A stretch of DNA of 64,000 nt, taken from contig BDGG01000003.1 in the NCBI GenBank assembly GCA_001949185.1, positions 1,811,164 to 1,875,163 of the forward strand, given 5' to 3'. The translations under genes and the position numbers were made by a program. The stretch's first letter is position 1. Each line of letters begins with the position of its first letter. Source of the DNA: Ramazzottius varieornatus. Lineage: Eukaryota > Tardigrada > Eutardigrada > Parachela > Ramazzottiidae. The notes below the pieces were generated by a model. It saw only the letters and a program-made list of their open reading frames with translations, was not told the DNA's origin and did not search any database. Positions 12,101 to 25,733 of the stretch are shown in pieces.

Positions 12101-13323
12101 TTGGACTGGTTTGCCAACTTCGCTTGGATTGGTTGTAGGTTCAAGAGCAAATTAAGGTATTGGCAGAGCACAAACCAAAGAAAAAGAAGAAGAAAGTGCC
12201 CGAAGGCGAGCGAACATCCAGTACGCCGAAGCACGGTGGCGGTGGGCAGAAGAGAGGACATTCCAGTAAGGTGGCGGGTCCTCATTCACCAGCCACCTCG
12301 GCTTCGGTCTCTCCGCCGAAAAAGAAACAGAAGACCGGCGGTACCGCTGGTGGCAAGGACAACGCAGCGTACAACAAGCCGCCGACGACCAAAGCCAAAA
12401 GTGGAACTTCCACCAACAGTAAAAAGTAAGCTGGAATCTTCATCGTGAAATATTTCTGATCGTTTGTTCTTAAAGTTGCTGTTTTCTTTTAGGGCCTCTT
12501 CGAAGTCGAAACCAAAGACTCCCCAAACCAACGGTGGCTTCGCTCAGCCTCCCACTTCGACGGCTGTCTACGATAGCGATGCGGAAGACAACGAGCCACC
12601 ACCGATGTCGTACGACGAGACGAGAAAGCTCAGCTTGGATATCAACCGTCTTCCTCCGGAGAAGTTGGGCCGCGTCGTTACCATCATTCAAACGTAAGAC
12701 ATTGAACGACGATCAAAACTCGAAAGGGTTTGCGAGACAGATCGTTTTTCTAAGTGGCGCAAGCCTTTCGCCAGTACCACCGGAGACGCGATTCACTTGA
12801 AAAAACCATCTGATCGAATCTGTTTGCCGAGTTCTTAACTTACCTCACGACAGCATTTGGAGGTTCTCCCCCGACGACATTTTTGCGAGTTATTCAGATT
12901 TGTTCTTGGTTTTGATAATATTAATATGTGCGCTTCTTTTGCAGGAGAGAACCGGGTCTGAAAGACACCAATCCCGACGAGATCGAGATTGACTTTGCCA
13001 CGTTAAAGTCAGCCACACTGCACGAACTACGCACGTACGTCAACTCGATTCTCCATCGTCGTGGACGACCTCCCGGCAGTGGGGCTTCGAAGCCCAAAAA
13101 GACGTTGCAGTCGGGCGAGAAGAAGGCACCCGGCAAGAAGCCAGGTCCCAAGAAGGGGGCTAAAGCTGCCGCCGCGGCGGCGGCTGCAGCAGCTGGAGGT
13201 GGGACAGCTTCTAGCGGAGGTCTGAAGAAGGTGCCGGGAGCTGAGAGCGGCCACTTGAGTGACAGCTCGTCCTCGTCGGGCTCGTCGTCATCTGGCAGCT
13301 CTTCGGATAGCGATAGTGATTAA
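9114..13323 (+). CDS. BET family double-bromodomain protein (BRD2/3/4, fs(1)h type)
   Basis: Nuclear reader of acetylated histones that promotes transcription. Nine exons: 9114-9663, 9723-10026, 10266-10545, 10832-11145, 11343-11619, 11686-11907, 12139-12425, 12493-12693 and 12945-13323. An acidic Glu/Pro-rich N-terminus of about 185 residues precedes bromodomain 1 ([25 protein letters not shown], then [11 protein letters not shown] with the acetyl-lysine-binding Asn). Bromodomain 2 has [12 protein letters not shown] and [13 protein letters not shown] coiled region, a Lys-rich basic stretch and the ET domain ([17 protein letters not shown] with [13 protein letters not shown]) follow. The tail has a run of ten Ala and an alternating Ser/Asp stretch, resembling the short BET isoform; no long CTM-bearing C-terminus is seen. 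The first ATG (9114) and the next (9123) are both possible starts. Four family A foldback elements sit in its introns. Confidence 0.95.
10659..10772. repeat. Foldback element family A, copy 2
   Basis: GGGAGCTAC at the left end and GAGCTTCC at the right bracket inner arms CCAAGTGGCGCACG and CGTACGCCACTTGG. BET intron 3. Confidence 0.9.
11205..11308. repeat. Foldback element family A, copy 3
   Basis: Arms GCAAGTGACACACG and CGTGCGCCACTTG, with GTTTGCCCGCGTCTC as the right outer end. BET intron 4. The left arm is mutated. Confidence 0.85.
11975..12082. repeat. Foldback element family A, copy 4
   Basis: AACTCGGCAAACACG outer end, inner arms CCAAGTGGCGCACGTTT and TGTGCGCCACTTGG. BET intron 6. 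Confidence 0.9.
12728..12835. repeat. Foldback element family A, copy 5
   Basis: Arms AAGTGGCGCAAGC and a degenerate GCGATTCACTTG, with right outer end GAATCTGTTTGCCGAG. BET intron 8. An older-looking copy. Confidence 0.8.
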
Positions 13324-13810
13324 GGCCGGCAATTTTCTCTTCTTTTTCTCTTCTCTTATTCAATGTGCCGATGGCAACGACGACTAGCGTTTGTGTAGTT
13401 GAAACTGTACATTTTGTTCGACTTTGACTTCTGAGTGACGGACGATGTGTGCGGAGACAGCTTCGAGGAAGCCGTGTCGAATACGGAATGATGGCTAAAC
13501 CATTTTTGATCGAAGAATGAATTTCTTGTGTTCGAATGAAAGGAAAATGGATGAGTGGCGAACAAGCTGAGAAAAAGTTTTGTTCTTGATTTTGAGTTCC
13601 TTTGGTCTCTTTTGTTTTTTGTTTGACGGAAAATGCGGAAATAAACCGAACGAGAAAACTGCTGGCTTCGTTCCACACCCGGATGACTGCTGCCCGCAGT
13701 CGTTTAATGAAGATAATCGAACAAAAAAGAATAGAGTTTTCGAGAAGCCTCTGGAGTGAACACTACGCAAAGAAGCAATTCGTACAAAGCGAAACTTCCG
13801 GACGCTGCGT

Positions 13811-15755
<1,945 letters not shown>

Positions 15756-17534
15756 TCTTGTATCTATACAACAACACACCGTCGTTAACGCATCGCAGCT
15801 TCAGCACCAAAGAAACACGAGAGGAAGACAGCGAAGTAAGAGAAAGGACGTGAACGAAATTCAGTCATCACATCGTTTCTCCTCGTGGACCGTAAACAAG
15901 AATCGTAGTAAAGCTTCTTGTATTCAAACGCCACGCTCACGTCGACTTACCAGTTACTGTGCAACCTCAGTGAAGAATGAGTCCTCCCGACGCAAGTTTC
16001 CCTTGGAGAATGTAGGAGCAATAGAAGGCAAAACCAGAGTGATACACGTGCCGAAGCTGTTTGCCGTGCCAGGCTTTATAGCATTGAATAGCATGGCACA
16101 ATCACGCGGAGAGTTGGGTTTGGCAGGCTATGGGGTTCTTTTACCAGTGGGAAAAGCAGCAAGTTTGTTCTGGCTAGTGTTCAGCATTGCTCTCAGTGAA
16201 CTGACGCAGCTTTGACTTTTCTTCCCACTCTGTCAAGCAACTTTCTGCCGGATCCGTTGTTCCGTTTAAATGTTAGATTTTGAGGGCTACCCTTTTGCTC
16301 AAAGGAAAAAACATGTGCGGCCACTGCGAGCCGGTAGAATAATTAATACAGTAGTAAAGTTAATTGCGTGTTACAAACTGTACTCGAATAACACTTAAGA
16401 CCACGATCCTACACACACTGTCTGATGTGGCATACTTCCACCAAACCAATCAGACATCTATTCGGACAGGTTTCCTTTTCAATCTTGTCATTTTCACACA
16501 TGCAAGTGCTGTTACCCACCGATGCTGCTTACGACGTCACAGATCACGTGTGCAATATACGCGACTACAGCACGTGACCTAGAAGTCACCTTTAGCTCTA
16601 TTTGGGCGGAGTTACATTATCCAATCCCAGTGGAGAACTTCTACGTCATCCAACTCTCCTCGTGATTGTCTATCAGAATTTTGGTACATTTTGCACGTGT
16701 ATCACTCTGGCAAAACTGTTTCCTGAAACGATTAAACGAAAATAAATCGCACGGTGACGTCACGCCTCTTGAAAGTGTCCAGTCATTTTTTGATTGCTTC
16801 AAATGACAGGCCCTTAGACTGCCACAGTGTTGCCGCTGTAGCCTTAGAACCATTTCTTCGATTTTGGATTTATCGATCTTATCGATCCGGGATCCTCGTC
16901 CTCAGTATGGGTTGTGTTATGGCTCAGAACGTGTTCAACAAGGTTCCCTCTCCCTATTTTCCGAAGCAGCAGGAAACAGAGTACTTCAATGGCTTGATGA
17001 GGGGCAAACTCTGGTTTCTCACGCGAAAGCTAGAAGTTCTCTGACAGTTCGACCGACCTTCCTTGTCGAAGCCGTCCGAATTTGAACGGCGATGCACAGT
17101 TTTCAAGTCTTGCTTCAGGGTGCATGGGTATAATATTACGCTGTGTTTAAAACATAAACAACAGTAAAATTTTTCAAACGTTAACATGCGGTTAATCGAA
17201 GCGTAACCACCAACAAAACAGCGCCAAACAGAGGAAGAGGAAACCATTCAAAAACAAAACTCAAAAACATCTTCTTGCAATGTCAAATAAAAAACGCAAC
17301 ATTATGATCCTTTCTCCTTCTCAGTACTAAATAATAATAACACTACAAAATGCAGGACTCTTTTGCCACCGCGGCGTCCACTTGTCACGTCGTGCGTTCC
17401 CTGTCAGCAGCGCAGAACGTCTTCTGAGTATCTTTGGAAAGGCATCGGAGAATAGGAGTTGAGCAGTTACGTTACCAACAATGACAGCTCGCCAGTGTCC
17501 AGCACGATACTGGTTACTCTCCCTACGAACCTTG
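15756..17534. other. Intergenic region between PSMC2 and SS18-like gene
   Basis: 1.8 kb without a recognised gene. It should hold the PSMC2 promoter and the 3' UTR of the SS18-like gene. Around 16520-16640 there are a GACGTCAC half-palindrome, two CACGTG E-boxes, GGGCGGAG and ATCCAATCC, a combination that could be promoter sequence. Plus-strand frames (15850-16215, 16754-17044) resemble nothing I know. Confidence 0.4.
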
Positions 17535-19680
17535 TCATGAGCCGGTGGCGTTACCGTGGCTGTCGTAGGGAGGACCTGTCGGCTGTCCAGGCTTGTATTG
17601 GCTCATGGGGTTATACTGCTGCTGCTGCTGCTGCTGGCTGGAAGGTACGTTACCGTAGTAGACTCCGTGAACTCCGTGGTTAGGTTGTCCTTGTTGCGGA
17701 CTCTGTTGATACTGGGCGTACTGCTGATGCTGTTGTTGTTGTTGTTGTTGTTGTTGCTGCTGCTGCTGCTGCTGCGCCTGTTGAGGCGGGTACCCCAAAG
17801 GAAGCTGCTGTTGCTGTTGGTACGCCATTTGCGAAGGTGCTTGCGGTTGTTGCTGTTGCTGACCTATCATATGGCCTAAGAAAACCGAAACGAACGATTA
17901 GTGAGTACTATGAAGTACTATGAAGTACATAAACATTTTTAGAAATTTTCCTGCGTTTGAAAACTGCAGAATTTTGAGCGGAAATTTGAGAACAGAAGCG
18001 TTCAAAATTTTCACAGTACCTTGAGAAGGATGTGAAGACACTGTCGGTCTGTATGAGTTATTACTCGAGGAGGACCTCCTTGGCTGCATCTGCGGCGGAG
18101 GCATCAAGGAGTAATTAGGGTCCATCGGGGATGTGTCTTGCTGTGGCGGATAATTTGGGTGCGCGCTGGCTGGATATCCTTGCGGTGTGCTCATACCTGG
18201 GCAGAACGACACGGCATGTTTCTGCGACTCTTTGCAAAGAATCAAGGTCGGGAATGACTTACCTCTCGACTGATTTGGATGGTAAGGATAATTCTGGGGT
18301 GGAGGCATCGACATATTGCTCATCGGTGCTTGCTGTTGTGGCGGGTGCTGCTGTGTTGTGGATGGATGTGCTTGTGGTGAGCCGTATGGTGAGCCTTGCT
18401 GCTGCATTGTAGGTTGCTGTTGATGTTGTTGTGGTGCTGGTTGAGAATACTGTTGAGTTGGCTGTTGTCCGGACCGATTCGGTGGTTGGACGTAACCGTT
18501 GACCATCTGATGGGGTTGCTGGAATGGCTGCATGGAGGGAGAACGTGGTGGGAAGGCTCCACCATGCGTACTTTGGGTCAGTGGCGAGTACACAGGCTGC
18601 GGTCTCCCTTGTTGCGGCTGGAACGACGGTGGGCCGTTCTGATTGCTGTAGGAAGGTGCCTGGGAAGAGGTGCCGGGATAGGGAGAAGGTGCAGCGGCAC
18701 TCGAGGGCCGTACCGGGAGAGGACTTTGCGAGATTCGAGCGTAGGACGAGGAGGTGGTGGCAACGTCAGTTGGGGAACTTGCTTGCTGCGGAGTCGATGC
18801 ACCGCTAAGCGTCTGGATGTTTTTACTTAAGGCTTGCATGAGTTCTCCGACAACTTCGGGCTGGTTGTCCGCCATGGCTTGATTGATCCGAAGTATGAGG
18901 TGTGCGTTGCTGTCGAGAACCTGGAAAAAGAGCACAACGATCAGAAGAACCCAGTTGAAACAGAATAAATGAAACTGAATCAAACAACACAGCTTTCGAC
19001 AATATGTAAACTGACTTTAATTCTGGCTGATGTGTGGCCACACAACTATCAAAGCATGAAAGGCCACAAAATGCCAACAAAACAGTCAAGACAAAAGCGT
19101 GTATTCCGGACAATTTCGAAAGCTATGGTAATACCGAACGGACTGCTTAAGGAGGAAACAACAGTGGAACTGATCACAGCAAGGCGTGCCATACCTTGCT
19201 GAAGTAAGATTCCTTTTCCGCGGAAGAATTCGCAGGAAAATTACTAGGATTCGGTACAGGGCTCGGTTGTGAAGGTACAGGGCTGGAATGGCTATATCCG
19301 TTCTCTGTAATCTGGCCGCCGCCGCGACTCGATGAGGAAAAGGATGCAGGAGAGGGAGTTTGTGATGGACTGCTGTTATTCATTAACGTCGAGCCATTCA
19401 CATTCGGACTGACACTGGGGAAACTTTGGTGTGGTTGCATTGGCAGGAAATTTGAAGGTCCACTTGGTGGATAGTTGGACATGGGATATCCACCTTCATC
19501 CCTGTAGGCTGGATGGTAGTGCGGGGAGGCTTCATTGCCGCTTAACCGGGAAACAACCGGGTTGTTAAGTTGCAAACTTTGCTGCATGCCAATATTCTGA
19601 GGCTCTTCTTGGTTATCACTTCCTGCACTTCCTGCATTCTTTTTCTTGGACTTTGATGGCCTGTCCTTCTTTGACGGCAT
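17535..19680 (-). CDS. SS18/SSXT-like BAF chromatin-remodelling subunit
   Basis: Four minus-strand exons: 19680-19195, 18920-18263, 18196-18020 and 17875-17535. Exon 2 opens with VLDSNAHLILRINQAMADN, which fits the SNH helix domain of SS18/SS18L1, the part that contacts BRG1/BRM in SWI/SNF (BAF) complexes. The rest is Gln/Pro/Ser/Tyr-rich low complexity with a 15-residue Gln run and an end like the QPGY region of SS18 (QYNPMSQYKPGQPTGPPYD). Unlike vertebrate SS18, where the SNH domain is near the N-terminus, about 162 Ser/Pro/Asn-rich residues with a basic KKDRPSKSKKKN start precede it. Assignment rests on one short domain plus composition, so a different Q-rich nuclear protein is possible. 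Confidence 0.62.
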
Positions 19681-20712
19681 CGTAGAGCAGGAGAAGAGCA
19701 CGATTTCTCTGGACGATCAGCAGAAGAAAACCAAAAGAAAAATAAATTGGATACACAGTTGGATCAAACAATCAGCTGTCTGAAGGCGGGCTTAAATCCA
19801 TGGCGTCAATGGGAAATTTCTCCTTCTTGCAAGATAATCCATCGTAAAATTCGATGTGTTCAAACTCATTCCTTCAAAACCTGAAAATACAAGTAAAACA
19901 TTCATTCAATCAGTACCGGTTCGACATAGCGACTAAATGGTCAGTTTGATGTCAAATGAGCTCTGGAAAAAAATGCACTAGTTAGTGTTTACGACGCTCC
20001 TGTCATCGTCAACCCATCAAATACACGACCTCAAACTCCTGCCAGAGCGGACCTGCTACATCCAAGCATCCATTGATGTATCGCTGATAAAATTATGCCG
20101 TCGGATTGATAAGAAAGTTGGAAATTACGCGGTTTTGTCACATGCAAAAGAAGACCCATTCATCTCATTTGTGCAAACCACACAAACAAAACTGCCATTG
20201 CCAGATAAATAATTAACTCTCAATGAAAATAATTCCGCAGACACGAAAAGTCCGTGCTGGCACGGGTTGAATGGAGGCACGGACGTCATCGGCATGATCA
20301 ATCCGCCTCCAAGTGGCCTCGGCTTTAACCCCAGTCACCAACGGGGTTGACTGCAGGCCCTGCTGTGGCCGGAAGTGTTTATTCGGTGATTTTGACACAG
20401 GCTTACCCCCAACGGCAACGCCGAAGTGAAGGGGATGTGGCACGCTCTGCCTCTTTCTGACGGTCCGCCCACGACGGGGTGGAGTAGCAGCTTCGGTCAC
20501 CAGTCAAGAATTCTGCTTGGGGCAGGCCGACCAGTGGTGTCAGTCGGACCAGTTCGAACTTGCAATCGGCGGACCAGCGCATCTTCCGGCGCGCTCATCC
20601 AGGTTTTCCAGGGCAGCCATGTTTTTGCGTGTTTTGATCTTCGTCTTCCTCGCTATCTTATCTTTCTCCTTTTTACCTGATCCCCAGCTCAATACTGGAT
20701 AACTTTGCCTTT
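19681..20712. other. Upstream region of SS18-like gene and following + strand gene
   Basis: About 1 kb. Open frames on both strands between 20213 and 20773 lack recognisable domains. Probable 5' UTR/promoter sequence for the divergent genes. Confidence 0.35.
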
Positions 20713-23700
20713 GTGATCTCGTCGATAGTGGTACCCAGCAGCCCGAACAAAATAGCAATCGTGGCGTCCGCACTGGATTTCCCAGTGGAGCACACGTTGG
20801 ATACGGACACTGAATACGCTTCCGTTTCCCGTGGTGTCACTCGCAAATCTATCCCCGAAACCATCGTCAACGAAAACTATGAGTTATGTGAAGCTACACT
20901 TCGGTTTGTGGTCGATTCTATCCACTGGCTTCGAATTAACATCGCTTGGAGGCCGGTCGAAACTCTCTGGTGTTGCTGACGATGAAACTCCCTTCAGTCC
21001 CTCGTTTTTATTCCTTTTTTCTTTTTTCCAGACTGGCGACCGCAACTCTCCGGGTTCGGCAGGAAGCGTCAAGCAGCTTGTACAGAAGTTTAGCGGGATC
21101 GACGCTAGCAGCAGTCAGGGCTCGATGTCGCTGAGCCCAAGATCGTCCAGTGGCAGCTTTCGCGAGAAGAATCGTTCGAACTACTCATTCGGCGGAATGC
21201 AGCGACCGCTTGTGGAAACCAACCTCGAGTACTACAGCAAGGAAATCATGAACCTGACCACTCCGGAGAAGAACCCAGCAGATAACGAGACGTGGAACAA
21301 CCACCGAAGCATCGACACCATCCAAGAGCATACTGGGTACGATGGTCCTTCTTTCTGCGGTTTCTTAACCCTCCTACTCTTTTCTGCTTCTTTTCTTGCA
21401 GAGAAGGTCCTTCCCAACATCGTGTAACTTCCTTCCGAAGCGATGTGCCGAAGGAAAGTTTGCTGGAGAGGTTCAACGCATCTTCGAAAGACAGCCTACG
21501 AAGAGAACCACAAAGGTAGAATCTTTCGTCTTTCTGCGCTGAATCTCTTCTACTCACATTATTTTCCCTTGCAGCTATGGAGAGGCTCGTTCTGAGCACG
21601 ACTATCCATCCTTCATCAGTAGTTCCCCCACGACAGAGCAGTCCTGTAACTCTTTTAGTAACAAGCCGCAGATACTCTCGCAAGCTCCAGTCTCCGACAA
21701 GCCGTTGTCACCTTTCATTCTGCGGCTAAACTTGGTCAAGAAGATCGTGGAGGTCTTGAAGTTTCTTCGCGACTCCAACCTTTTGACTGTCCAAGATGAC
21801 AAGGACAAGAGCAGCTTGGGTAGTAATAAAGCCGAGTCGCAGCTGAACGAGAGGACCACTGCGGCGCTGGAGTTCTATCTGGGCCAGCACGGAACGCTGT
21901 CTAGCGCTGTCAGCCGCGAAGAACTGGAGCGACCAGCGAGACCCAGCTCGTTCACTGTAAGACACCTTCATTCAAGCTCAAGGGAGAACGACTTATAGTC
22001 TCGAACCGACATTTTTGTTTCCAGGAAATTTCAGCTGCGCGAAACGCTTTGCTGGATCCTTCGGCGGAAACTGACCAGTCTTATTCGACTGAAACGGATG
22101 TACGGATTTTTAACTCTTTTCTTGAAGTTGCAGATTGACAGAACATTTGCAGAACTCCTCGCTGATAACGCAGGAATTTCCCAGTGAAATGTTCTTTTGA
22201 ATGTCTGTTTTTGTCTAGAAGGGCGGATTTTGGGGCGTGACCGTTATTTCACGCTGAACATATTTATAAATGCTTCTCAAAGTTTCTTTTGTGTTTGCTC
22301 ACACAGGACTACAAGCGCCAGTATTTGGCCTACTTGAAGTACTTGATCAAGTACACCAGCTTTGACGTGAACGCTTTCGACAAGGATCCTAAAGCCTGGT
22401 TGGAACGCCTGATGGCGAACCGTGATGGACAAGAACGCAAGGAAGTGGGGGATTACGTCAACGCCTGTCACCTGCAACCGGCCATCGACGCTGCTTGGGA
22501 CCGAGAACGTAGGAGCAAGCTGAAGCGCACTGGGTCCTACTCAAAGTTCTCCCTGGCCATGCACAAGTTCGGGCAGCGAGTTCTCCATGTCGGCGACTAC
22601 CGACGACGCTGCGAACTGTGGCAGTCCATGTCGAAGGACATCTACTCCAGACCCCAACAGACCACGACTCAGCGAGGTACGGTAGCAGAAGAAAAAAAAA
22701 GTATAATCGTAGTCTCTGAAATCGTTGATAAAAGCAAACGGACAGACTGGAAAAATTTGAAGTTGAAAATTAAAGTTACTTTAGCAAAAAGAAACCGGGT
22801 AGCATTTCATGTTAGTTCGGATGAGCGTTCTCTCTATAATATGTCCGATCCTAGTGGAGAAAACTAGTCGATTAATCTTATCGAAATTAAAATTGATATT
22901 TTCAGGTTGAAAGGTTTTTGATTTTTTTCGGTTTCCTAAAGTTCGATTCTTGCTTTCGAAAGAAACCGAATTAGTTTTACCACCGTTTCAGTTGGTTGTG
23001 TTCGTTCAGCTGGATACGCTGTGCATCCGTGTCCGGCATTGCTGGACGTCACCCGAGGCGTCACAGCGGGCGACGGTATCTTGAAGAAGGAACCGGTGTG
23101 GGACTTGGAACCATGGAATGTCCACAGCGTCATCATCAGAACCTTGAGGGCTGAGGCTAACGCGTATGTCTTGGCTATCCAGCCGTTCTTCATGAGCAAG
23201 AAGGCGTCCAAGTTCGGCAACATGGTCGACGCGGTGGAACTGCTCAACTCAGCAGAGTTCCCCAAGGACCAGCAGTCGGCGATAGTCTTCACGGCGGAAG
23301 TACAGCACTTTGCTGAATCGGCCTACGAATTCTGGTCGAGTGGCGAGCTGGAAGAAGCCACCAAGCGAGAGGGATTAAACGACAGTGTGCCTGGGGAGGG
23401 AAATCGGAAGGAACATAGCTTCGTCTCGGTCCATAACGATAAAGGTAACAGTAAAATGGAAGAAGAATGGGATGGGATCTCAACAAGATGGTATTCTCAA
23501 GTGGCGCACGCCTATGGTATTATTGGCTGTCAGCGTGCGCGACTTGTGAAACCGATCTTATCGGGTTTGTTTGACAAGCTTTCGAATTCTGTTGAATGGG
23601 TTTTATGAGTTTAACTTGCTTGTTCTTAGGTTCGATTGGATATCAGTCGATGGGTGGTTCGAAGGAAGGTTCGAAACATGACGTGGGGGCTAAAAGTGAC

Positions 23701-25257
23701 AGCTTGAAGAGAGGGACGCAGTCGCTGGGTAAAGCTCAGACCTTGAACCTCAAGTGCGATGGAAGTTCGAAAGGTAGTAAAGCAGTGTTCTCGCTTTCCG
23801 TTTGCCTGTCTTTTCCCAAATTTCCAGGTTTTCAGCAAATGTTTTAACTTGAATGTTTCTGTTTGTAGGGGAAGGAAGTCCGGGCCGTAAGGACTTATCA
23901 CTTCCGCGTCACATTAGCGGGCTGCTGCAGGAGATTCGACAGTTCAGCTTCCACAATGCTACTCCACGAAGTAGCGGGAAGAAGAAGAGCGGAAGTGCCT
24001 CGAAAATGGCGAAACAGAGCGGCGAGAACCTCAACGAAACTTTTATTGGTATGTTGTACTGATTATTAGTCCCTTGTGCTGTAAAGAACACGGACGTAGC
24101 TAATCGATAATCATGTCTGAACTTATTGTAGTTTCGGAATCCAGCCCGATCCTACCAATAGGGCCAAAGGGAACTCCTGTCAGCACGGTTGAGAACCTGA
24201 ATGAAATTGTGACCGGTAATTTTGATCTGTCCTTGCGTCAGACTGAGCCTTGAACTGTATTCACTATCCATGTCATGTTGCAGTTTCAAAGACCAGTACA
24301 ATCGAGTACTTCACGAAGAATGGTGGAGAAGCTGTGACGAGGTCCACCTGCACTACTACCATCGATGGAACTCCGCCGAGACTTGACTCTAGCGATACAA
24401 CCGAGTCAGACAGGTATATAAATTCCACTCTATGAAGATCCCGGAGAGGTTAATACATCTTTCTCCTGTTTCAAGGCTGTATGTGTCGTCTGTTCCTGAT
24501 GAAGTGAGAATGTACTGCTCGGACATTGCTGGTGCTTCTTCCCACCCGGCCTCGCCCATCGCCAGTGGAGGAACCACCGTTTACTCCAGCGTCCTTTCTC
24601 AGTACAACAGGCAGAGTGTTTCGCCAGGCAAGTCAATGGAAACCCTTCGGAAGGTTTCTTTACTTTGAACAGGCTATCCTTGTAGGTTTGTCTGGCAAAC
24701 GAAAGAAGGCGGAGGAGTTGAAGAAGAGCGTCGACCAAAGTCCAACGTACTTGCGAGGCGTGGCCTCGGACCAACATGTTCCGAGCTTCATCCCGCTTAG
24801 CTTACCTCAAGATGGTAAGTCAGTCATTCTTTTATTCACAACGTTGTTGAGCTTGTCTTGCAAACAGTGCGAGTTTCCTTCACAGAAGTGATTCAGGAGA
24901 ACCAGGAAACTCATGGCGATCAAGTGAGAAGCAGCATCGGCGATTCGGTCGTTCTGAGCGACAAGCAGAAACAAGTAAGGGCAGTTTGCGTTGAATATAG
25001 TATGTATTTGGAAACCCTGGACTGGAACGCTGATGTGGCCTTTCAGAATCTGAGCTCGCCGGATCAAGCCACGAGAGTACGCATTCTTGACGAACTGGGA
25101 TACTTGGGAACTCAGGTTTGATAGTCAAGTAGCATGTCAAGTCTTATCCGTCTGTTCAACTGGACTGTCTACTTTTCAGGAAGAACCACCTGATCACATT
25201 GTCCTGGATTTCGGCCAGATTAAGGCCGATGTTGCTGGTGTAGATAATTTCCGATGA
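20713..25257 (+). CDS. Unrecognised Ser-rich multi-exon protein
   Basis: A real spliced gene by exon continuity but not one I can name. Clear exons include about 21032-21342 (GDRNSPGSAGSVKQLVQKF), 21402-21512, 21574-21955, 22025-22098, 22307-22676 (DYKRQYLAYLKYLIKYTSF), about 22990-23444, then small exons near 23630-23773, 23869-24047, 24132-24213, 24285-24412, 24475-24625, 24686-24813, 24870-24975, 25047-25114 and 25181-25257 (stop TGA 25255-25257). The 22307-22676 and 22990-23444 exons are compact, mixed charged/hydrophobic and look globular; the rest is Ser/Thr-rich and probably disordered. No signal peptide or membrane segment is evident. The start is unresolved: the open frame at 20713-20979 has no good ATG and may be leader or a first coding exon. 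Ends of small exons are approximate. A family A element lies in one intron. Confidence 0.6.
23470..23585. repeat. Foldback element family A, copy 7
   Basis: Arms CTCAAGTGGCGCACGC and GCGTGCGCGACTTG, right outer end GGGTTTGTTTGACAAGCTT. Intron of the unrecognised Ser-rich gene; its reading frame is open, which makes the upstream exon look falsely long. Confidence 0.88.
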
Positions 25258-25442
25258 GAACCTCATGTCCTCTCTTTTGTTCCTTTTCCCGATGTTCGAA
25301 TCTCTTTTGGTGTTTTCCGAATCTTGGCGTCTACTGTAGGATTTAATGTTTTTGTATCCTCGAACTTGATACTTGGTGTATTTTGCTCTTTTTCCTTTTT
25401 TCTTTGCTAACATCAGTCAATCTGGACGTGAAAGTTGTAGTA

Positions 25443-25599
25443 CTGTATTCCCCCGATATCTTCGCGAACCCCGTTAATCGTGGCGCCACCTACTGGACGT
25501 ACGTCATCCACACATACGTGCCCATTGGCCGTACGTCATGTACGTTTCGTAGTGGGCGCCATGAGTATCAGGCTTCGCGGAGATAACGGGGGAATACAG
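25443..25599. mobile_element. 157-bp pogo-derived palindromic MITE (family B), copy 2
   Basis: CTGTATTCCCCCGATATC at the left and GATAACGGGGGAATACAG at the right, inner GGCGCCACCTAC arm, flanked by TA at 25441-25442 and 25600-25601. Size and layout match the copy at 69-224. It lies just past the stop of the + strand gene, in the convergent space before EIF6. Confidence 0.9.
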
Positions 25600-25733
25600 T
25601 ACTGTAATTGCCAAACAAGACGATAAAATAGTGCGGATGGTTGAATACAAAAGTTAAGCTAAAACTTTGCGAACTGTGATGCATCAGCCAAGTTACAAAA
25701 GGCGGTAAAATTCAAAATATGGAGGCTGTTAAA

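Noticed and set aside
16754-17044. Possible small mitochondrial or membrane protein
   Set aside because: A short frame with no family pattern; it lies in the SS18-like gene's 3' flank.
17590-17780. CAA/CTG-type triplet run as an independent microsatellite
   Set aside because: It is the Gln run (15 residues) and nearby Gln-rich coding sequence of the SS18-like gene on the minus strand.
17556-17879. Plus-strand Leu-rich open frame suggesting a membrane protein
   Set aside because: It is the complement of the Gln-rich exon; Leu runs are the antisense of CAG/CAA codons.
20213-20773. Overlapping open frames on both strands as possible genes
   Set aside because: No domain, no consistent splice partners and no support beyond openness.
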